A stretch of 46,060 nt of DNA from Verrucomicrobiota bacterium (GTDB lineage Bacteria; Verrucomicrobiota; Verrucomicrobiae; Limisphaerales; UBA11358), in NCBI GenBank assembly GCA_014860005.1, contig JACZKP010000213.1, positions 1 to 46,060 of the forward strand. Direction: 5' to 3'. Position numbers and translations under genes: made by a program. The notes beneath the pieces are model-generated. The model was not told the origin of the DNA, searched no databases, and worked only from the letters and a program-made list of their open reading frames with translations. Below are positions 17,686-27,279 of this stretch, in pieces; position 1 is the stretch's first letter, and every line of letters begins with the position of its first letter.

Positions 17686-20600
17686 ATGCGCCACCTCTCC
17701 TCCTTGTCTCGGTTCACAGCCTCTAACGGGTTTCTCCCCCAACCCGGCTGGCGTGGTGCGACGACTGGTCTCGGCGTCGCATGGCTCGCGCTCGCATTGC
17801 TGATCGCCCACGCTCCGTTCCTGCAGGTAGTCGCCGCAGATCTCGCCTACACGCCGGTCGAGGTGCCACTTCCACCCGTGTCGAAACCCCTCATCAACGA
17901 CAAGGGGCAGGTGCTGACCGTGGTAACCAGCACCATTTACATGTATCTGCCGACGGCGGACTACGGTCTCGAAGCGGGCGTGCATCCCAAGGGTACTATC
18001 GCTGCGGGAGGGGTCGTGATGGATTTCAACACGAACGGACATTTCGTAACCCGCACGCCCGCGACGGCCGAGGGATCGCTCTATAAGGATGGGGCAGTGT
18101 TCACTTTTCCGACCGGGCGGGTGCTCGGCTTGGATCAACTTGGTCGCGTCCTTTTTAGTTACGGCTCCATTCGTGAGGTGGATGGAAGTGTAAGGACTGT
18201 CCCCGGACTGGGTCAGGCGTACTTCAACGATATCAATGACGCCGGCATTGCCGTAGGCCAAGCCGGCATTGCCGGAGGCCATGGGGGTTCGGTGATCTGG
18301 GATACCAAGAGCGGCGGCGCTCCGCAGTTCCTTCCCTCCACCGGCTTCTACAACAGCGCCAAGCTGGTAAATAACAAGAACCAGATTTTCGGGCACCGGG
18401 ATTCCGGGGACATAATAATTATACCCGGAACAACGAATGTGATTTATTTGAGCAGAGACCGGCAAGAATACATCTACCTGCCCACGCCGGACCATGGTCT
18501 GCCCGCCGGATTCACGGATCTGCCCGAAATCCGAAATAATGCAACAGAGTTTGGCTCTTGGAACGACGATACCTCCTATGACGCCCGGCTAACCGATCGC
18601 GGCGAAATCTACATCGCCAGTTCGCAAAATACCAAGTCCATCTGGTACCGGGGCGAGATCATCAAGCCTGGGGAGCACATCGTCGGGACGAATACGGCCA
18701 CGGTCACACGCATTTTCGACATCAACAACCATGGAGCCATTCTTGCGACCGGCACCCTGAATGGGCAGCCCAACAAGCTGTTCATCCTGTCACTCACCAC
18801 GAATGATCCTCTCACCGTCAATGTCACCAGCGATGCTGACGACGCCGACCCGAACGACGGCGTGTTGGACGTGGACCTCAACACGCCAGACGCACAGATC
18901 AGTTTGCGCGCGGCAATCAATTTCGCGAACTCCGCCTCCCGGCCCGGACCGGATACGATTGAATTCAACATCGCCGAGGGTGAACCGACGATCCTGCCCA
19001 CGAATGCCCTCCCTGACATTACGGAAGCATTGACCATTGACGGCAGTTCGCAACCGAGTGGACGAGTCACTCTGCGCGGCGCGCAGGCGGGCCTGACCGA
19101 CGGTTTGCGGCTGGTGACCACCAATTGCGTGATCCGGGGAATGGTCATCCGGGAATTTCAGAAGGCGGGCGTCGCGATTGCGGGTGGCTTTGGTCACAAG
19201 ATCGTAGGAAACATTTTCGGCACGGACGTCGCGGGCGGCACGGGCTTTGGCAACGGCACCGGTCTGCGCATGGAGAATTCTGCCAGCAACATGATCGGCG
19301 GAATCTCGGTCAATTTGCGGAACATCCTTTCGGGAAATACCGCCGCCGGGATCGCGCTCAGCAATTGCACCGCCATTGAAATTCGGGCCAATCTCGTCGG
19401 CACGGATCCGACCGGGGCCGCGAGTCTGCCGAACGGCCAGTTCGGTTTAATCGCCGACAAGATCAAAAACCTGAGTATCGGGGTGGCCAGCGCCGTTTCG
19501 GTTTTTAATTCTCCCACCGCGATGAAATTACACGAGGTCAGCGGGGAAGGAAGCGGCGGGGGCAAATTGGTCAACAGTTATGTCGGGTTGAATCTGGGCG
19601 GAACGGTTGGACTTGCCGCCACGGTGAACGGGCTGATTATCGAGGACTCCTCGGACTTTGAGATCGGCGGCGACCAGAGGAACGTTTTTGCCACAATCAC
19701 TTCCAATGCCATTGCGGTTCTCAATTCCAGCAACGTGAACGTGAGCGCCAATTTCATCGGCACGAGCGGTTCCGGCAACGTCAACCTGCCGGTCGGCACG
19801 GGAATTTTCGCGCAAGGATTCAAGAAACTGGCCATCGGCCTGACCAACGTGCTGTCCGTTATCAATGGCCAAAATGCTGTGATTCTCCGTGATGACGGGA
19901 TCGGTTCCGCGACGGGGACGAACGCAAGTATGGTCAACTGCTACATTGGGTTGAACGCCAGTGGCAGCGCCGCCCTGGGTGGGACCGAAACCGGACTGCG
20001 CCTGGAAGGAGTCAGTGGCGTGGCCATCGGCGGCGCCGCCCGGAATGTTTTTGCGGGAATCAGTTCCAATGCGATCGCGGTTTTGAACGCGACGAATATC
20101 AACATCCTCGCGAACCACTTCGGCACCACCCCCAACGGCAATACCAGTATTCCCGTTGGCATCGGCATTGCCGCCCGGAACGCGTGCGACCTCGTCATCG
20201 GAATGAGCAATCAGTTGACGGTCATCAACGGTCAAACTGCCGTTCTCCTGGATGGCGTCACTGGCAGTGGTGCTGGTGGTGTCGGCAGCATCATGAATAA
20301 CTGTTTCGTTGGCCTGAACGCCATGGGAAACAGCGCATTGGCGGCCATGACGAACGGCGTGCGGATCGAAAATTCCACGGGATTCATTCTGGGCGGAATC
20401 GTCCGAAATGTGTTTGGCGGCATCACTTCAAACGCCGTCACGGTTCTGAATTCCACGAACATCGGGCTGCTCGCCAATTACATCGGCACGAGCAGTTCCG
20501 GCAACGTCAACCTGCCGGTCGGGGCGGGCATCATCGTCGAGAACGCGCGCGACCTCGTCATCGGCAGCACCAATCAGTTGAGCGTCATCAACGCGCGCGT

Positions 20601-22491
20601 CGGCGCAATTCTCAAGGGCGTCACCGGCAGTGGCCTCGGCGGAGCGGGAAGCAAAATGAATAATTGTTTCGTAGGACTAAGCGCCTCCGGCACGACGGCC
20701 TTGACCACAACCAATGGGGTGCAGGTTGAAAACTCCACCGGATTCAGCTTCGGAGATATTGCCCGCAACGTTCTCGGCGGAATCCGTTCCAACGCGATTA
20801 CCATTTTGGATTCAACCAATATTCAGATCGCGGCAAACTACATCGGAACTTCGGCCTCGGGAAACACCAGTCTCCCCGGAGGAATCGGCATTCTCGCCGA
20901 ACGCGCGCGCAATCTGACGATTGGTTCCTCGGCGAACCTTTCCATCCTCAACGCCCGGACGGCGGCCATCTTGCGCAACGTCCTCGCCAGTGGCGGCGCC
21001 AATGGCATGGACAATTGTTACGTTGGCTTGAACGCCAATGGAATTGCGTCTCTGGGCGCGGTCACCACCGGGGGCATCCAGATGGAGAACTGCGCGGAAT
21101 TCGATTTTGGCGGCGTGGCCCGCAATATCTTGTCCGGCATTTCCACCTCCGCCATGACGGTGCTCAACTCGACCAACATCCGGGTTCTCAGCGGATATTT
21201 TGGAACGGATGCGAATGGGTCGAATCGCGTCGTCAATCCCGGGAACAACATTACCGTGGTTTCGAGCCCCGGCTTTTCCGTGGGCCGCAACCTCGGCGGC
21301 GCCGCGTCCGTTCTACTCAGCGGCGCGAACCGGCATGCCATCGAAGCCACCGATTCGCCCAACCTGAACATTGCCTTCACGTCATTCGGCACCGATACCC
21401 TGGGCGTAAAAGCGATTTCCAACCTCCTGTCGGGCATCAAGGTGAACTGCACTGCGGGATTTGCCGCCAACGCTGTCGCGGGAACCACGATCATCAAAAG
21501 CAACCTGATCGCCTTCAGCGGAAATTCGGGAATTGAATTCACCCAGGACCCGTTTGTGACATTGATCGCTGCCGCGCATCGCATCGAAGCAAATCTAATT
21601 CAGCAGAATAAAAATCACGGGATCCAACTCGGCACAAATGTCTCTTCAGTAACCATCGGTGGCACCAATCTATCCGGGGCCAATGAAATCATCCGCAATG
21701 GCGGCAGTGGCGTGAGTATGACGGACTCTGGCGACCGGAATTTTGTGGAGCTCAACGCCATTTACGCCAACCTATCCAAAGCCATCGAAACGAAACACCA
21801 AGTCGTGCTACAAATCGTCAACGCGATGAGAGGCAGCACTCACGTGCAAGGCAATGTCAGCGGACCGCCGAATCAAACCCTTCGCCTCCACTTTTATGGG
21901 CATCGTCCCAAAGCGGGGGCGCAGGGTGAGGGTGAACTTTGGGTGGGCAGCATCAACGTGCCGCTTGATAACACTGGCGTTGGTTCGTACAGCTCACGCC
22001 TTCCCCGAACCACGCCGAACGGCTGGCTGGTGGCAGCGACGGCGGCGGACCCGATTCTCGGCACATCTGAATTCTCCAACAGCCAGACCGTTCAGCCTTC
22101 AACGGACACGGACGGCGACGGTTTGCCGGATTTCTGGGAAGCACTTTATCCTTCGTGCTTGAATCCCGCCATCGCCGATCCCCCGACGGAAGATTGCGAT
22201 GGCGACGGCTTTACCAACTTGCAGGAATATATCGCCGGCACGGACCCGACCCAGGCGAACTCCGCCTTGCGCCTGGCGGACATCACTGTCAATGGCAACG
22301 GCGCCACGGTCACCTTCACCGGCATTGCCGGACGCCAATACGGCTTGGACCGTCAATCCCCTCTCGGCGCTGGAGTATGGGTGCGCGTCGCCACCGGGAT
22401 GCCGGAAGCCGACGGCCAGGTAACCCTCGCCGATCCCAATCCTCCTCCATCAGGGAATGCGTTCTATCGCCTCGTCGCCGAGTTCCCGTGA
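17686..22491 (+). CDS. Giant secreted beta-helix repeat protein
   Basis: An exported protein of about 1601 residues; an ATG at 17674 would add four. A long basic N-region precedes the signal segment WLALALLIAHAPFLQVVA. Residues about 35-370 are a beta-rich domain with an ND.G....G pattern. Near 400 a DVDLNTPDAQISLRAAINFAN segment resembles the CSLREA/outer-membrane autotransporter-like start of parallel beta-helix proteins. Residues about 570-1180 hold six tandem units of about 120 residues, each with a Y.GT...GN..LP.G.GI core and N.F.GI.SNAI.VLNSTNI. Near 1472-1518 there are thrombospondin-3/dockerin-like Ca-binding loops (DTDGDGLPDFWE, DCDGDGFTNLQEY). The C-terminus is a short module ending AFYRLVAEFP. 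Function is probably surface adhesion or polysaccharide binding; no enzyme motif was seen. Confidence 0.88.
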   Translation: MRHLSSLSRFTASNGFLPQPGWRGATTGLGVAWLALALLIAHAPFLQVVAADLAYTPVEVPLPPVSKPLINDKGQVLTVVTSTIYMYLPTADYGLEAGVHPKGTIAAGGVVMDFNTNGHFVTRTPATAEGSLYKDGAVFTFPTGRVLGLDQLGRVLFSYGSIREVDGSVRTVPGLGQAYFNDINDAGIAVGQAGIAGGHGGSVIWDTKSGGAPQFLPSTGFYNSAKLVNNKNQIFGHRDSGDIIIIPGTTNVIYLSRDRQEYIYLPTPDHGLPAGFTDLPEIRNNATEFGSWNDDTSYDARLTDRGEIYIASSQNTKSIWYRGEIIKPGEHIVGTNTATVTRIFDINNHGAILATGTLNGQPNKLFILSLTTNDPLTVNVTSDADDADPNDGVLDVDLNTPDAQISLRAAINFANSASRPGPDTIEFNIAEGEPTILPTNALPDITEALTIDGSSQPSGRVTLRGAQAGLTDGLRLVTTNCVIRGMVIREFQKAGVAIAGGFGHKIVGNIFGTDVAGGTGFGNGTGLRMENSASNMIGGISVNLRNILSGNTAAGIALSNCTAIEIRANLVGTDPTGAASLPNGQFGLIADKIKNLSIGVASAVSVFNSPTAMKLHEVSGEGSGGGKLVNSYVGLNLGGTVGLAATVNGLIIEDSSDFEIGGDQRNVFATITSNAIAVLNSSNVNVSANFIGTSGSGNVNLPVGTGIFAQGFKKLAIGLTNVLSVINGQNAVILRDDGIGSATGTNASMVNCYIGLNASGSAALGGTETGLRLEGVSGVAIGGAARNVFAGISSNAIAVLNATNINILANHFGTTPNGNTSIPVGIGIAARNACDLVIGMSNQLTVINGQTAVLLDGVTGSGAGGVGSIMNNCFVGLNAMGNSALAAMTNGVRIENSTGFILGGIVRNVFGGITSNAVTVLNSTNIGLLANYIGTSSSGNVNLPVGAGIIVENARDLVIGSTNQLSVINARVGAILKGVTGSGLGGAGSKMNNCFVGLSASGTTALTTTNGVQVENSTGFSFGDIARNVLGGIRSNAITILDSTNIQIAANYIGTSASGNTSLPGGIGILAERARNLTIGSSANLSILNARTAAILRNVLASGGANGMDNCYVGLNANGIASLGAVTTGGIQMENCAEFDFGGVARNILSGISTSAMTVLNSTNIRVLSGYFGTDANGSNRVVNPGNNITVVSSPGFSVGRNLGGAASVLLSGANRHAIEATDSPNLNIAFTSFGTDTLGVKAISNLLSGIKVNCTAGFAANAVAGTTIIKSNLIAFSGNSGIEFTQDPFVTLIAAAHRIEANLIQQNKNHGIQLGTNVSSVTIGGTNLSGANEIIRNGGSGVSMTDSGDRNFVELNAIYANLSKAIETKHQVVLQIVNAMRGSTHVQGNVSGPPNQTLRLHFYGHRPKAGAQGEGELWVGSINVPLDNTGVGSYSSRLPRTTPNGWLVAATAADPILGTSEFSNSQTVQPSTDTDGDGLPDFWEALYPSCLNPAIADPPTEDCDGDGFTNLQEYIAGTDPTQANSALRLADITVNGNGATVTFTGIAGRQYGLDRQSPLGAGVWVRVATGMPEADGQVTLADPNPPPSGNAFYRLVAEFP
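19399..21202 (+). repeat. Tandem coding repeats of about 360 nt in the beta-helix gene
   Basis: The conserved GGCAC(G/C)A-type start of the GTS.SGN motif recurs at 19399, 19759, 20122, 20485, 20845 and 21202. That gives periods of 360, 363, 363, 360 and 357 nt (120, 121, 121, 120 and 119 codons). The central units are most alike at DNA level, suggesting recent duplication or gene conversion. Confidence 0.85.
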
Positions 22492-23186
22492 GAAATTCAG
22501 CAGCCCGCATCCCGTGCTGCGCGCGGTTCGAGGTGTCGAGGTGCGGGCCACCAAGATTCTGCTTTTCACTTCCGCCACCTTGCCCAAGATTCGTGCCGTC
22601 TTTTGAAACTATGAGGCACCGATCTTCACCACAAACCAGATTTCGGCGGTGAGCAACGTCCTGGTTTGGCCCGCCATGTTGAACAACCAAATCGGCGTGA
22701 CCAACTCCAGTTTAAGCCCGGCCCGCTCTTCCCGGCCGGGAGCGTATTGACAACCCGGAGCTCCCATGAATCGCCATTCTCGCCGTAATGTTTCAATACT
22801 CCCGCTCGGAGCATTGACCGGTTTCGTCACGGCACAGGCATCACTCCCTTCGCTCCAGGCGGTGGTGCTGCTTTTGACGCTTTCAGCGAGTTGATCCCGT
22901 GAAATCAGGCGTGCGCTCTTTGAAGGCGCTGAACTTCCTGCGACATCACCGCCGGGAGCGAGGAGATTGATTCCAAGGTGCCGCGGTATTGAACGAAGGG
23001 CCCGGATAGACAAGCGCGGATGGAAGCGGTTCAGAAATCCAAATTCTTTCGATTGCTGCGACTGAATTGCCAGCGTAATGTCGCTGCCGATGAAACCCAC
23101 GCAAAGGCAATCCTTCGCGCCTGATGGCCGGAAATCAATCTAGCACGAGGGATCTAACGCTTGGAAAGACAAAGGGAAGCGCCACC
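22492..23186. other. Gap between two secreted-protein genes; possible hypothetical ORF
   Basis: About 700 nt. The minus strand 22609-23100 is open for 163 codons, ending ...RTLLTAEIWFVVKIGAS. No domain is recognised. A neighbouring frame around 22650-22810 reads more protein-like (HYGENGDSWELRVVNTLPAG) and would join the C-terminal part by a single frameshift near 22730. It may be a decayed gene rather than an intact one. Confidence 0.25.
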
Positions 23187-26100
23187 ATGAAGCCAGCCAC
23201 ACCGTTCACTTCCGTTCCGCAAATGGCGCGATTATGCGGGACTGGAAATCCGAACGGCCACCATCAAGCAATTGCCGCAAAGTGGTTTTCGTGGGGGCGC
23301 ATGTGCCAGCAGCAAGCACCGCCTCCTTTTCCGCCCCCGTTTGCTTTGGGCGCGCGTTGTTTATTACCAGCGCTGCTGGCCGTGCTGCTGGTCTGCGGAA
23401 GCATGGCTGGTGCGCAGACTCCGCCGCCACTGTTCACGCCCGCGTCCACCTTCCAGGCCACAAACCGCTATGTCGCGGCGAGCGTGTTTCACTGGTACAC
23501 ATCCAATAGTGGCCAGCTCTCCGGGCCGTGGCGACCGCTCGAGGGCCGACCCAACTGGACCGGCGAACCGGACTGGTGGAAGGGCCAGATCAAACAGATG
23601 ATGAGCGCGAACATTGATGTGCTCTACGTCCACCTGATTCATAGTTTGGAGGTGCAACGGATCAATCTGTTTAGCGCGCTCGACCAGCTTCGGGCCGAGG
23701 GCTATGACACGCCAAAAATCGCGCCGTTTCTTGATCCGATGATCATCTGGAATCTGCAGCCGCCGGTGGATCTCGCGACACAGGCCGGCAAGGACGAATT
23801 CGTCAGACACTACATCCGATTCTACGATCAGTATTTCAACGCGAGCACTGGTGCGCACGCCGCTGATTACCTCGCCCGTCAGAACGGCAAGCCCATCCTC
23901 GATACCTGGCATGTGAAGTTCAATGTCTCCAACCTCGCCTCCCTCACTCGCGCCGATGTTTCCAACCGGTTGAGCGCTGCGTTTGGTGCGGCCCACCCGA
24001 CCTTCACCAACGGCTTTGTCATGGTGACCACGGCGCTGAACCCGCCCACGTTGAGCTTCGCGGATGAGCAGGTGCCGCAGTTTGAGGTCAATCAGTATTA
24101 CCGCGCCGTTACCTACAATGCGATCCAGTCCGTGCAACTCAAGGGTGGCTATTGGGACCAGAATGTGCGCACTCCCGGTGATTTCCTGGCTCGCGCGGGC
24201 GGGGTGACTTACAGCAATGCTTGGAGCCAGGTGAATCGCGCCACCACCCGCCGGGTGTATATCGAAAGCTGGAACGAATACGACGAAGGCACCGGCATCT
24301 ACGCCGCGAGCACCAGCCTCCCGCCGTACATTGCCCCGGCCAACACTAGCGGTAATACCGACACATGGTCCGCCACGAGCAATCCGTTCGAGTACATCAA
24401 GACCACCGCGCAGGGTGCCGCCAACTTCAACGACACGCCGCAATTAGGTGCGAGCATTCTCTGGCACAACCTCCCCGCCACTCTGACTCCCGGCGAGGTG
24501 CGCACGGCGACGGTCATTGTCCGCAACACGGGCGATGAAAGCTGGACCGCCGCGGGGAATTTCAAGCTCGGTCAGGCAGACGCGGATACGACTTTCGTGG
24601 CTGGCAAACGCGTGTTGCTGGATGATGCGAAGGATGAAATCCCGATCTATGGCGGTATCTTCCGCGGTCGCCCCAAAGTCTTCCAGTTGACTTTGACGGC
24701 CCCCGCCGCGCTGGGGAATTACTCCACTCAATGGCGCATGGTGCAGGAAGGCGGGGGATGGTTTGGCGAGGAGTTGATTGTTCCCATTGAAGTCAAAACC
24801 AAGACCGCAGGCACGGTCACGTTGAGCAACCTGTCACAAGTCCATGACGGCACGCCGAGGACGGTTTCGGCCACGACCACGCCGCCGGGGCTGACGGTGG
24901 CTCTGACTTACGACGGCTCGCCCTACCCGCCAACCAGCGTGGGCAGCTACACGGTGGTCGGGACCATCAATGACCCGAACTACCACGGCAGCGCAATCAA
25001 TACCCTGGCCATCACCGCGAATCCCAATCTGCTCGCGCAGAACAGTGGGTTTGAAAGCCAGCCGGTGGGCACCAGCGTGACCTTGCCGCCGGTGGTGGCG
25101 GATGTTGCGACCTTTACGGGTTGGCGTGTGTTCAATGTAGCCACGAACAGCGTCGCTTTCAGCGCGGCCATCATCGCCAACGCCTCCGCCGGCACTCGCG
25201 CCATGCGTCTCGCGGTGACCAACACGGGTGGCACCGCGAGTCATGCCCTGGACCAATGGTCGCCCGCGATGCACACCCCGGTGCAATTGGGCCAACGGTA
25301 TATCGTCTCCTTTGATGCCGCCAGGATCGCCGGCCTCAGCGCCAGCAACCTGCTGTTCCAGGTGCAGGAATTCGACAGCGCGGGCGGCTTCCTGGGTAAC
25401 GGCCTCTCGACCCTCCGATCGGTTTCGACCACCGGCTATCAAAAGCACACCTTCGTTTATCAACCGGTGAACCCGGCGACGGCCGGCATCGGTTTATTCT
25501 TCGGTCCATTGCGAGGTGTCGTGGGCGCAACGACGATCAGCCTGGATAACGCCCGGATGGTGGTCGCTCCACTGCTGGTGAACGGGGACTTCGAGTTCAG
25601 CCCGCTAACCACCAGCGCCGGGGTCCCCGGAGTATTCGTGAATACGACAACGTTTCTCGGGTGGCGGCTTTTCAGCGTGGGGTCGCCGCCAATCACCAAC
25701 CTGACCGGTACGATCGTGGACGCGGGTGACTACACGGGCGGACAACCGGGCAGCCGTGCCCTGCGTCTGGCGGTGACGAACATTGGCTCGCCCACCGCTC
25801 ACGATTACGGCTTGGATAACAGCAACGCCCGGAGTCCGGTGATGACGGGAAAGAAATACACGCTCTCGTTTGATGTGGCTTTGGTTCAAGTCAGCGGTTC
25901 GCTGACGCTGAACGCTTCGGTCGCCGAGTTCAATGCGGCCGGCACATTCACCGGCACCCAAGGCGGCTTTGCTCCGGCATTGACTGCGGATCAGACCTTC
26001 CATCGTTACACGATGACCTATGTCGTGGCGAACCCAGCCACAACCCAGGTGGTGATCGCCTTTCGTCCCGTCACCACAGGCCAGAGCACGCTCGTGCTCG

Positions 26101-26345
26101 ACAACGTGATGTTCGCTCCCTTCGTGGCCGACACACCTACGAACCTGTCGTTTAGTGTGAATGGACTTTCACTGGGCCTTACCTGGCCGGGTTCACACCT
26201 CGGCTGGCGCGCCCAGTCCAACTCGGTGAACGTGGCCAATCCGAACTCGTGGTTTGATATTCCCGGGTCAGAATCGGTGACCAATCTGAACCTACCCGTC
26301 AGTCCGGCAATGCCGGCGGTGTTCTATCACTTGCGCCGACCGTAG
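23187..26345 (+). CDS. Secreted multidomain glycosidase-like protein
   Basis: An exported protein of 1052 residues. The ATG at 23187 follows GGGAAG at a proper distance. A signal peptide lies at about 58-76 (ALLAVLLVCGSMAGA). Residues about 85-415 look like a GH71/GH99-like or DUF5010 TIM-barrel: VFHWY, WWKGQIKQMMSANIDVLYVH, APFLDPM and VYIESWNEYDEGTGI (362-371), where the Glu/Asp cluster is where catalytic acids usually lie. Then come an NBR1-like Ig domain (421-536, GASILWHNLPATLTPGE), an MBG/YDG-type domain (543-610), two carbohydrate-binding-like beta-sandwich repeats (613-795 and 797-980, N.GFE...GWRVF), and a C-terminal module ending FYHLRRP. It probably degrades an external glycan; the substrate is unknown. 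Confidence 0.8.
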   Translation: MKPATPFTSVPQMARLCGTGNPNGHHQAIAAKWFSWGRMCQQQAPPPFPPPFALGARCLLPALLAVLLVCGSMAGAQTPPPLFTPASTFQATNRYVAASVFHWYTSNSGQLSGPWRPLEGRPNWTGEPDWWKGQIKQMMSANIDVLYVHLIHSLEVQRINLFSALDQLRAEGYDTPKIAPFLDPMIIWNLQPPVDLATQAGKDEFVRHYIRFYDQYFNASTGAHAADYLARQNGKPILDTWHVKFNVSNLASLTRADVSNRLSAAFGAAHPTFTNGFVMVTTALNPPTLSFADEQVPQFEVNQYYRAVTYNAIQSVQLKGGYWDQNVRTPGDFLARAGGVTYSNAWSQVNRATTRRVYIESWNEYDEGTGIYAASTSLPPYIAPANTSGNTDTWSATSNPFEYIKTTAQGAANFNDTPQLGASILWHNLPATLTPGEVRTATVIVRNTGDESWTAAGNFKLGQADADTTFVAGKRVLLDDAKDEIPIYGGIFRGRPKVFQLTLTAPAALGNYSTQWRMVQEGGGWFGEELIVPIEVKTKTAGTVTLSNLSQVHDGTPRTVSATTTPPGLTVALTYDGSPYPPTSVGSYTVVGTINDPNYHGSAINTLAITANPNLLAQNSGFESQPVGTSVTLPPVVADVATFTGWRVFNVATNSVAFSAAIIANASAGTRAMRLAVTNTGGTASHALDQWSPAMHTPVQLGQRYIVSFDAARIAGLSASNLLFQVQEFDSAGGFLGNGLSTLRSVSTTGYQKHTFVYQPVNPATAGIGLFFGPLRGVVGATTISLDNARMVVAPLLVNGDFEFSPLTTSAGVPGVFVNTTTFLGWRLFSVGSPPITNLTGTIVDAGDYTGGQPGSRALRLAVTNIGSPTAHDYGLDNSNARSPVMTGKKYTLSFDVALVQVSGSLTLNASVAEFNAAGTFTGTQGGFAPALTADQTFHRYTMTYVVANPATTQVVIAFRPVTTGQSTLVLDNVMFAPFVADTPTNLSFSVNGLSLGLTWPGSHLGWRAQSNSVNVANPNSWFDIPGSESVTNLNLPVSPAMPAVFYHLRRP

Positions 26346-26374
26346 GCTTGCCCCAAAGGCGATCACCCATTGGC

Positions 26375-26392
26375 ACCTGGCTTCAGCCAGGT
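26375..26392. terminator. Palindrome ACCTGGCTTCAGCCAGGT between convergent genes
   Basis: An 8-bp perfect stem around a TC centre between the glycosidase-like gene (plus) and the GrpE-like gene (minus), whose stops are 52 nt apart. It has the same GGCTTCAGCC design as the palindromes near 7.6 kb. Its position suggests a bidirectional terminator, although the T-tracts are poor. Confidence 0.5.
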
Positions 26393-26397
26393 TGGAT

Positions 26398-27279
26398 TCA
26401 GGCGGGATTCGCGCTTTCCGGTTCGAGTGGCAACTGGTCCTGGTCGGCTGAGGTTTCGGCGGGCAGCCCGGCGAACTCCGGTTCAGTTGTTTCGGCTGGC
26501 GATGCGGTTTCCGTTTGCACCCGCACCAAAGCCTGGCGCAACAGCCGCCCTTGGAAGGTAAAGCCAGCCGCCAGAGCTTCACTCACGCGGGAGCCCTCGG
26601 GCGGGGTTTTGCCGTCTGCCCATTGATGGCGCTCCGGATTGAACAGCTCCGCCGGTTCCGGCACATAAGGCACCAGGCCGACCCGGCGCGCGGCATCGCG
26701 GCAGGCGTTCTGGAATTGATTGAGCTGCGCGATCAAGTTCATCTGACCAGCACGTTCAGCCGCATGATACAGGGCGTAAACGTGATCGAGGGTATGAACC
26801 GCCACGTTGAGCCAGTCGTTCTCGGCGCGGCGCATTTTCTCGACCTCCAGCCGCAAGTTGGCTTTTTCGCCGTCATTCATCTTTTGCATGAATTCGGTGA
26901 AGTCGCGGACCTCGCCGGCCATGCGTTCGGACATTTCGCGCGCCAGCGCCGCGGTTTTGTCCGCCTGCTCCTGTGCGTACTGCCAGTGATTGGTGGCGCC
27001 GCTGATCTGCGCGGCAACGGTTTCGAGTTGTTGAATCTTCTCCAGCGACGTGCCCACCGCGCTGAGTTCAAGGAGTTTGAGCGCGGCGCGGTATTCGAGG
27101 TAAAACGGCACCACGCCGAGGAGCGCACCCAGGCTGACACAGATCACAATGGCCGTGATTTCCCACTGCGGCAACGGTCCCTGGCCCTGGGCATAAACAA
27201 AATAGGCGAGTACCAGCATAAAGCCGTCTCCGAGAAAGAACGGCCACTTGGGCACATTGAAATCCGTTGCGTTGCGCAT
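26398..27279 (-). CDS. Membrane-anchored GrpE-like protein
   Basis: A protein of 293 residues. Two hydrophobic segments near the N-terminus (about 10-30, FFLGDGFMLVLAYFVYAQ, and about 40-62, EITAIVICVSLGALLGVVPFYL) anchor it in the membrane. A long coiled coil follows (about 70-165). Then comes a GrpE-like C-terminal part: ELFNPERHQWADG, then EALAAGFTFQGRLLRQALVRV, which corresponds to the GrpE wing consensus (F.P..HEA.., V...GY...gR.LRPA.V.V). Soluble GrpE is the nucleotide exchange factor of DnaK; a membrane form could act near the translocon or not bind DnaK at all. No dnaK or dnaJ gene is nearby. The ATG at 27279 is preferred to a TTG at 27288. Confidence 0.75.
   Translation of the reverse strand: MRNATDFNVPKWPFFLGDGFMLVLAYFVYAQGQGPLPQWEITAIVICVSLGALLGVVPFYLEYRAALKLLELSAVGTSLEKIQQLETVAAQISGATNHWQYAQEQADKTAALAREMSERMAGEVRDFTEFMQKMNDGEKANLRLEVEKMRRAENDWLNVAVHTLDHVYALYHAAERAGQMNLIAQLNQFQNACRDAARRVGLVPYVPEPAELFNPERHQWADGKTPPEGSRVSEALAAGFTFQGRLLRQALVRVQTETASPAETTEPEFAGLPAETSADQDQLPLEPESANPA

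Noticed and set aside
19399..21202. Regular repeats that might be a CRISPR array
   Set aside because: The period is about 360 nt and the repeats are translated in one frame of a secreted protein; there are no short direct repeats with unique spacers.
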